Part shown: positions 5,721 to 10,506 of the stretch, piece by piece | How positions within the stretch are numbered: the first letter of the stretch is position 1 | How the letters are laid out: the number at the start of each line of letters is the position of its first letter | DNA from: Bacteroidia bacterium | Lineage (GTDB): Bacteria > Bacteroidota > Bacteroidia > UKL13-3 | Assembly (NCBI GenBank): GCA_019454865.1 | Contig: JACFNJ010000078.1 | Location: 1-10,506, forward strand | Direction: 5' to 3' | Length of the DNA stretch: 10,506 nucleotides | Notes under the pieces: generated by a model | The model's input: the letters and a program-made list of their open reading frames with translations, nothing else | What the model was told of the DNA's origin: nothing | Databases searched by the model: none | Made by a program: the position numbers and the translations under genes

Positions 5721-6878
5721 ATGCCATTTTATTACAAATTAGGAACTATTCCAACCAAGCGCCATACACAGTTTCGCAAACCGGATGGTAGCCTTTATCA
5801 AGAAGAGTTAATTTCAACGGAAGGATTCTCCAGTTTATACTCATTAGTTTATCATTCCAATGCGCCTACTTTAGTAAAAGATATAGGCGCAGCAAAAGAA
5901 TTTGGGCCAAAAGCAGCATTAACTAAAAACCTACAAAATCGTAGTTTCCTTACCTTTAATACTGCACCAAAAGACGATTACTTAGAAAGCAGAGTGTATT
6001 TGCTTTTTAACAATGATGTTTATCTTGCATCTGCTGCACCCAAAAAAAGCATGACGGATTATTTTTATAAAAATTCGGATGCAGATGAAGTATTGTTTAT
6101 ACATGAAGGCAGTGGTGTACTTAAAACAATTTATGGTCAAATTCCGTTTGAATATGGCGACTATTTAGTAATACCACGCGGTACTATTTATCAATTGCAT
6201 TTTGCAACTGAAAACAATAGGATATTTATAACCGAAAGCCTTTCTCCAATTCGTCCTCCAAAGCGGTATCTTAATCAATATGGGCAATTACTTGAACATT
6301 CTCCGTATTGCGAACGCGATATAAAAGTTCCGCAAGACTTAGAAACCCACGATACCTTAGGCGATTTTAAAGTATTAATTAAAAAACAGGATATGTTATA
6401 CCCATACACTTATGCTGCACACCCTTTTGGTGCAATAGGTTGGGATGGGTTTCAATATCCGTACGGATTTAGTATTCATAATTACGAACCAATAACCGGC
6501 AGAGTTCACATGCCACCTCCAATACATCAAACATTTGAGGGGCACAATTTTGTAATTTGTTCTTTTGTGCCTCGTATGTATGATTATCATCCATTGGCTA
6601 TACCTGCACCGTATGCACACAGCAATGTAGATAGCGATGAGGTGTTGTATTATGTTGATGGTGATTTTATGAGTAGAAAACATGTAGAAAAAGGAATGAT
6701 TACATTGCATCCAAAAGGTATTCCACACGGGCCACACCCAGGCACTATTGAGAAATCAATAGGTAAAGCATTTACGCAAGAATTAGCCGTAATGATTGAC
6801 CCTTTTTATCCCTTACACATTACACAAGCAGCACTTGAGATAGAAGACCCTGCGTATTATAAATCTTGGGTAGAGTAA
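5721..6878 (+). CDS. hmgA: Homogentisate 1,2-dioxygenase, short type
   Basis: A 385-residue protein of the HGD family, which uses Fe(II) and O2 to cleave homogentisate to maleylacetoacetate in tyrosine and phenylalanine breakdown. It shows the family's two cupin-like halves: an N-terminal one with DEVLFIHEGSG and G-D-Y-L-V-I-P-R-G-T (about 122-154), and a C-terminal one with Y-A-H-S-N-V-D-S-D-E (291-307) and L-H-P-K-G-I-P-H-G-P-H (329-339). By alignment with the human enzyme (iron ligands H335, E341, H371) the likely ligands are H300, E307 and H336, with H330 matching the conserved His six residues before the last ligand. It is shorter than the roughly 430-445-residue human/Pseudomonas form, fitting the compact version I associate with Bacteroidota. 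No fahA, maiA or hpd lies in the window. It is transcribed divergently from the TPR gene across an 85-bp gap. The ATG at 5721 directly begins the conserved MPFYYKLGTIPTKRHTQFR. Confidence 0.93.
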   Translation: MPFYYKLGTIPTKRHTQFRKPDGSLYQEELISTEGFSSLYSLVYHSNAPTLVKDIGAAKEFGPKAALTKNLQNRSFLTFNTAPKDDYLESRVYLLFNNDVYLASAAPKKSMTDYFYKNSDADEVLFIHEGSGVLKTIYGQIPFEYGDYLVIPRGTIYQLHFATENNRIFITESLSPIRPPKRYLNQYGQLLEHSPYCERDIKVPQDLETHDTLGDFKVLIKKQDMLYPYTYAAHPFGAIGWDGFQYPYGFSIHNYEPITGRVHMPPPIHQTFEGHNFVICSFVPRMYDYHPLAIPAPYAHSNVDSDEVLYYVDGDFMSRKHVEKGMITLHPKGIPHGPHPGTIEKSIGKAFTQELAVMIDPFYPLHITQAALEIEDPAYYKSWVE

Positions 6879-6904
6879 CCTTCTTTTAATTTTATACTAC
6901 ACTT

Positions 6905-6940
6905 AAAAAAAAGGCGACTGCAAAATTATGCAGCCGCCTT
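6905..6940 (-). terminator. Intrinsic terminator between hmgA and the T9SS surface-protein gene
   Basis: AAGGCG (6911-6916) pairs with CGCCTT (6935-6940), and CTGCA (6918-6922) with TGCAG (6929-6933), with one A/C mismatch between the two blocks and a 6-nt loop. Eight A at 6905-6912 give a T8 run after the stem on the minus strand, so the hairpin is a strong terminator for the minus-strand gene ending at 6968. On the plus strand only three T follow, so it would be weaker for hmgA, although the hairpin is only about 30 bp past its stop. Confidence 0.82.
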
Positions 6941-6967
6941 TGCATATATAGTTATATACCTATGGGG

Positions 6968-9900
6968 TTATCGTTTTATTATTTTCCGCACAGTTACTTT
7001 CCCTTCTTCGGTATATTTTAGCATATACACGCCCATCTCTAAGTGGTCAATTGTTAATGCAATGGTTTGTCCTGTTTTTGTGTACTCTTTGCTTAATACT
7101 AATTTACCCATCGCATCGGTTATATCTACCTTACCCGCGCTTGCTGTTCCTGCTGTTTCTATGTACAACTCGCCTTGTGTTGGTATCGGATAAATGCTTG
7201 TTACCACTTCTGCTGCTTGTGTTTGGTCTTCTATGCGTATTATTTTACTATAGCTATTGGTTTTATCTCTATCTACTATTTGCAAGCGATAGTACCATTG
7301 TTGTGCCTTTGCAAATACATTGGCATCGGTATAGCTGTACTTGCTGCCAGCTGTTGCTCCCTGGCTTGCTACTACTCCGGCTTTTTCCCATTCTTTTCCA
7401 TCCATGGAGCGTTCTACCACAAAATGACTTGTATTCTTTTCGCTTGCTGTATTCCATTCCAACTCGGCATTCTGTTGCTGTTTGCTTCCGCTAAATGCTA
7501 CCAAGGTTACAGGTAATGCACTTTGGTTGGCAAATATTACCGCAAAGCGCTCACTGCCTTTGGTGGATGCATTAGCACTTATGCTGAAGGTGTAACTTGG
7601 TGTGGTGCGCAAGTTTGTTGTGGTATTGGTGTATTTATCCAACAACAATACGTGGTATTTCAAATCTATCGAAGCCAAATTGCTAAACTCTAAACTATAA
7701 CTTCCGTTTGGTGCATCTGCATATAGTTTTACCGTATCGTATGCCACCGATGGCTCAGGCATTATGTTGTGTTGCAACATTATGCTGTCATTATTGGTTA
7801 GCGATGCAAAGTTTATTGTACTGTTGGTAAATTTAATCGCATCTTCAGTTGGACTATAGTTTACCGTTGAGCCTTGTACAAAGCGTATGGACAACAAATC
7901 GGAATTTAAACTATCTTTTACCATGCGTGCATTTAATATACTATTGCCCGTTTTGAAATAATTGGTAGGAGCTGATGCTGTTTTAGAGGATTCATAAAAC
8001 ACTAACGTTGGGCTGCTGCCGGTAGCTTGTACAAAAAATGCTTGACCCATTGCTATGTATTTAGTGCCATTATCTGACTCGTAACTTCCGGTTGCAGGAT
8101 TATACATGTAGTAGAACGAACTTAAATTGGTTGATGACAATGCTGTCCAATCTATTTGCGATGGGTATGGGTTACCTACCAAATTCCAGCCATCATCTCC
8201 GGGTGTGCCTGTATTGGTATAAGTTAAGTTTGGCGCATACGTCCCTTTATTTATCGGCTGCCCGCTAAAATCTATCGTTACTATGTTTTGTGATGGATAT
8301 GGAGGATTGTACCAATTTACTAATGTTCTATCGCCTCGCACAAACACAAATGAACCCATTGCATCGTCTAGCGTATTGGTTATATTGGTCAAGCCTTTCC
8401 ATCCTCTTCCCGGATTAGCTTCTTGGTAGGTAAATATACTTGGCGAGTTGTTGTTGGAAGCATCAAATCCATTGCTTATCCCTCCTGGTCCGGTTACAAA
8501 CATATCATCTGCTAATTGGCTAAAGGTAAAGTTTTGTAACGGTGATGCTATCATCCGGTATCTGCGGGCTACTGCAGGTATATATCGCTGTGCGGTTACA
8601 TTACCCGTTACATCGCCTGTGGCAGGCAACTGGGCTATGCGTGCTGTTCCGCTTACATTGGATACCAATACCAAATTACCATTTGCATTTAATGTGCCTG
8701 TAGTGGCTGTTAGCGTGCCCGTTACTTCCATGGTATTGCCCAATACCGCCCCTCCGTTTAGTTTGTTTGTTCCTCGGTTTAGTGTAAAGTCTTTAATGCG
8801 GTTGGTTGTACCCGGTGTTGTTTGGTCAAAATACAAATTACCTAAATTTCCTGTTCCGGTTATGGTTACTGATGATAACGCATTGCCTACCAATTTGCCT
8901 GCTCCGGTTATGGTTCCGCTTATAGATAAATTAAATCCATTTAACGATAATGTTTTGCCTGCCGGTAATATTAAATTGGTTAGGCTCCAATTGGATAACA
9001 TGTTTGGAGAAAATAAAGACAAACTATCTACCGTAAGCGGGAACGTACCAGCCGGTACTGTACTATCCCCCCAATTGCTTCTTCCGGTTGGGTCGGTTGA
9101 TGTTACTCCTACCCAGTAATTTGCAGGATAGCCTTCGTATGCACCTATGTTTGGTGTTGCTTTACGGGCTGTGCCTGCTATATCTTCCGTTACGCCTGAT
9201 ATTGTTGTGCCGTTTTTATAATCGGCTGCTATTGGGCGTAGGCTATCGCCTGTTATAAAGTTAACCATGCCGGTATAACTGTTTTGATCGCGGGTAGCCA
9301 TTCGGGTTTTATAATCGGTTAATGTTTGGTCGGAGTTGGTTCCATCGTGGAATATTAAATTATTTGCACTTGGTGTACCGGCATAAAACAAATTGTAATC
9401 GCTTGGGCTTAGGTAGGTGGTAAGATTAGTACCTAAACGATAATAAGCAACTACTTTACCATAAGTGGATTTATTGATAAAAATATTATTACTCATTTTT
9501 ATCGAACAATCATCAACATACGAAGCAAAAAAAGCAACACTGCCAAATCCGATACCACCGGAATTACATGATAAAAAAACCGAGTTGTTATAGAACTCAT
9601 GTTCGGAGTAAGAGTAAATACCTATTACAGCATTAGACCCCGTTGCATTATTTGCATTTAAGTTACTAATTGAATTGTTTCTAAATATGCCCTTGCTTTC
9701 TCCTCCCTCAGCATTAATACCTACAACAATTCCACGCATATATGATGCAAAAGAGGAAGTTAAATTAGTTATCTGATTTTTTTCAACTACTAATACTGAA
9801 TCGCCCGCAATATCAATACCACGAATCGGTGAACTGCCGGATCCATTACTAACTTTATTACTGCTAATGGTTGCGTTAGTAACTGAAGATAATCGAATAC

Positions 9901-10506
9901 CTGAATATACGAAGTTATCAATCCGGTTACCTTGAATCAAGAAGTTATTATCCTTAATTGGGTAATCACTATTTAATAAAATACCATAAGTTGTATTTTG
10001 AATAATAGTATTTTGAATAATTACATTTTCGGTTTTCCCTGCATTGCTGTTAACGGATATATAATCAAAATACTTGTCAAAATTATTTACGAAAATACCG
10101 TTTGACTCATAGCCGTTATTCTTATTTAATTCAACTTTACAGTTTTTAATGGTAATGTTTTTCGAGCCATTGTCTTCATTTGCTTTTAAGATTGCAAACC
10201 CGGATTCCATCCATTCATCATCTGTACTGTTAAGTGGATTTTCACGTAAATCAATTCCATCAAAAGTAATATTATCACCACCGGAAATCACAATAATTCC
10301 ATCATAATAAGATATTCCTTTTGCAGCTGTTAGTAATGGATTAGCTCCATTACCTGTTTTTTGAAACACAATCGGGTTAGCTACACTTCCGCTTGTATTT
10401 ATAGTACCACCGAATGGAGAAGTAAATGTTTCGGTATGTCCGGCATCAATATTAAAGGTAACACCACCTGAACCTACGCCATACATATTTAATGCTGCTA
10501 TTGCTT
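6968..10506 (-). CDS. Giant T9SS-sorted surface protein with parallel beta-helix (N-terminus outside window)
   Basis: The frame is open from the window's right edge (A-I-A-A-L-N before the Met at 10486) to the TAA at 6968-6970, so about 1178 residues are visible and the start lies outside; Met10486 is internal. Numbering from that Met: residues about 50-370 form a right-handed parallel beta-helix with repeated Asn-rich rungs (NITFDGI, NITIKNC, NVIIQNT, NFLIQGN, NATISSN). A closing segment I-A-G-T-A-R-K-A-T-P-N-I-G-A-Y-E follows (436-451). Then come Gly/Thr/Asn-rich beta repeats (about 500-630), a domain starting R-R-Y-R-M-I-A-S-P-L (641 onward) common in Bacteroidota surface proteins, and an immunoglobulin/fibronectin-like region (about 990-1085, L-P-V-T-L-V-A-F-S-G). 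The C-terminal sorting domain runs from S-I-Y-P-I-P at 1097 to V-R-K-I-I-K-R. The protein is therefore predicted to be exported by Sec and moved to the cell surface by the type IX system. No catalytic motif was recognised; adhesion or glycan binding are guesses. GC content changes inside the gene (see findings). Confidence 0.9.
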   Translation of the reverse strand, partial: AIAALNMYGVGSGGVTFNIDAGHTETFTSPFGGTINTSGSVANPIVFQKTGNGANPLLTAAKGISYYDGIIVISGGDNITFDGIDLRENPLNSTDDEWMESGFAILKANEDNGSKNITIKNCKVELNKNNGYESNGIFVNNFDKYFDYISVNSNAGKTENVIIQNTIIQNTTYGILLNSDYPIKDNNFLIQGNRIDNFVYSGIRLSSVTNATISSNKVSNGSGSSPIRGIDIAGDSVLVVEKNQITNLTSSFASYMRGIVVGINAEGGESKGIFRNNSISNLNANNATGSNAVIGIYSYSEHEFYNNSVFLSCNSGGIGFGSVAFFASYVDDCSIKMSNNIFINKSTYGKVVAYYRLGTNLTTYLSPSDYNLFYAGTPSANNLIFHDGTNSDQTLTDYKTRMATRDQNSYTGMVNFITGDSLRPIAADYKNGTTISGVTEDIAGTARKATPNIGAYEGYPANYWVGVTSTDPTGRSNWGDSTVPAGTFPLTVDSLSLFSPNMLSNWSLTNLILPAGKTLSLNGFNLSISGTITGAGKLVGNALSSVTITGTGNLGNLYFDQTTPGTTNRIKDFTLNRGTNKLNGGAVLGNTMEVTGTLTATTGTLNANGNLVLVSNVSGTARIAQLPATGDVTGNVTAQRYIPAVARRYRMIASPLQNFTFSQLADDMFVTGPGGISNGFDASNNNSPSIFTYQEANPGRGWKGLTNITNTLDDAMGSFVFVRGDRTLVNWYNPPYPSQNIVTIDFSGQPINKGTYAPNLTYTNTGTPGDDGWNLVGNPYPSQIDWTALSSTNLSSFYYMYNPATGSYESDNGTKYIAMGQAFFVQATGSSPTLVFYESSKTASAPTNYFKTGNSILNARMVKDSLNSDLLSIRFVQGSTVNYSPTEDAIKFTNSTINFASLTNNDSIMLQHNIMPEPSVAYDTVKLYADAPNGSYSLEFSNLASIDLKYHVLLLDKYTNTTTNLRTTPSYTFSISANASTKGSERFAVIFANQSALPVTLVAFSGSKQQQNAELEWNTASEKNTSHFVVERSMDGKEWEKAGVVASQGATAGSKYSYTDANVFAKAQQWYYRLQIVDRDKTNSYSKIIRIEDQTQAAEVVTSIYPIPTQGELYIETAGTASAGKVDITDAMGKLVLSKEYTKTGQTIALTIDHLEMGVYMLKYTEEGKVTVRKIIKR
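8851..8915 (-). repeat. In-frame short direct repeat in the surface-protein gene
   Basis: Two 17-nt copies (8851-8867 and 8899-8915) differ at one base and lie 48 bp apart, exactly 16 codons. They encode the parallel motifs T-I-T-G-A-G and T-I-T-G-T-G of successive beta-strands. This is an internal protein repeat, not a mobile sequence. Confidence 0.6.

Noticed and set aside
7051..7516. Overlapping open frames opposite the 3' end of the surface-protein gene, rich in Leu, Cys and Tyr
   Set aside because: They are antisense shadows of a repetitive, well-supported coding sequence and show no recognisable domain. The membrane-like composition arises from the complement of Thr/Ser/Asn codons.
8448..9119. 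223-codon open frame on the plus strand
   Set aside because: It is fully antisense to the beta-repeat region of the giant gene. Its V/P-rich sequence mirrors the complementary G/T/N repeats, and no family is recognisable.
10484..10486. ATG at 10486 as the start of the giant surface protein
   Set aside because: The frame stays open to the window edge with in-family sequence (A-I-A-A-L-N) before it, and no signal peptide follows, so the true start is outside the window.
1..10506. CRISPR arrays, insertion sequences, tRNA/rRNA genes, defence or toxin-antitoxin modules
   Set aside because: No spaced direct repeats, transposase-like frames, terminal repeats, cloverleaf sequences or defence-family motifs were seen on either strand.

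Overview
The window looks like a chromosomal segment of a member of the Bacteroidota, probably Chitinophagales/Sphingobacteriia-like. This rests on its low GC content, a type IX secretion (T9SS) C-terminal sorting domain on a very large surface protein, the nusB – DUF1573 lipoprotein – yajC gene order, weak or absent Shine-Dalgarno sequences, and the protein sequences themselves. The placement below phylum is an inference.

Layout. (1) Bases 1-1137, plus strand: the 3' end of nusB, a DUF1573 lipoprotein and yajC, closely spaced and probably one transcript. (2) A symmetrical hairpin at 1194-1225 with A-tract and T-tract separates this group from the convergent minus-strand group and can stop transcription from both sides. 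(3) Bases 1256-4550, minus strand: the classical translation cluster thrS-infC-rpmI-rplT (threonyl-tRNA synthetase, IF3, L35, L20). Just upstream and co-directional at 4607-5635 is a lipoprotein made of eight uninterrupted TPR units, which may share the transcript. (4) Divergent from it, at 5721-6878 on the plus strand, is a short-type homogentisate 1,2-dioxygenase of tyrosine/phenylalanine catabolism, with no pathway partner in view. (5) A second hairpin at 6905-6940, with its long T-run on the minus strand, ends a giant minus-strand gene (6968 to beyond the window end). That gene encodes a parallel-beta-helix, T9SS-sorted surface protein whose N-terminus lies outside the window.

Most of the window is housekeeping. 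I do not see a CRISPR array, mobile element, toxin system, tRNA or rRNA, or a convincing undescribed multi-gene system. The points most worth a second look are: infC has no ATG start and has an ATT codon in a hairpin loop at the position matching the usual IF3 N-terminus; the 137-nt rpmI-rplT spacer can fold into a nested stem and could be an L20 operator; and GC content changes sharply inside the giant surface-protein gene near base 9420, exactly where the variable beta-helix gives way to a stock C-terminal module.
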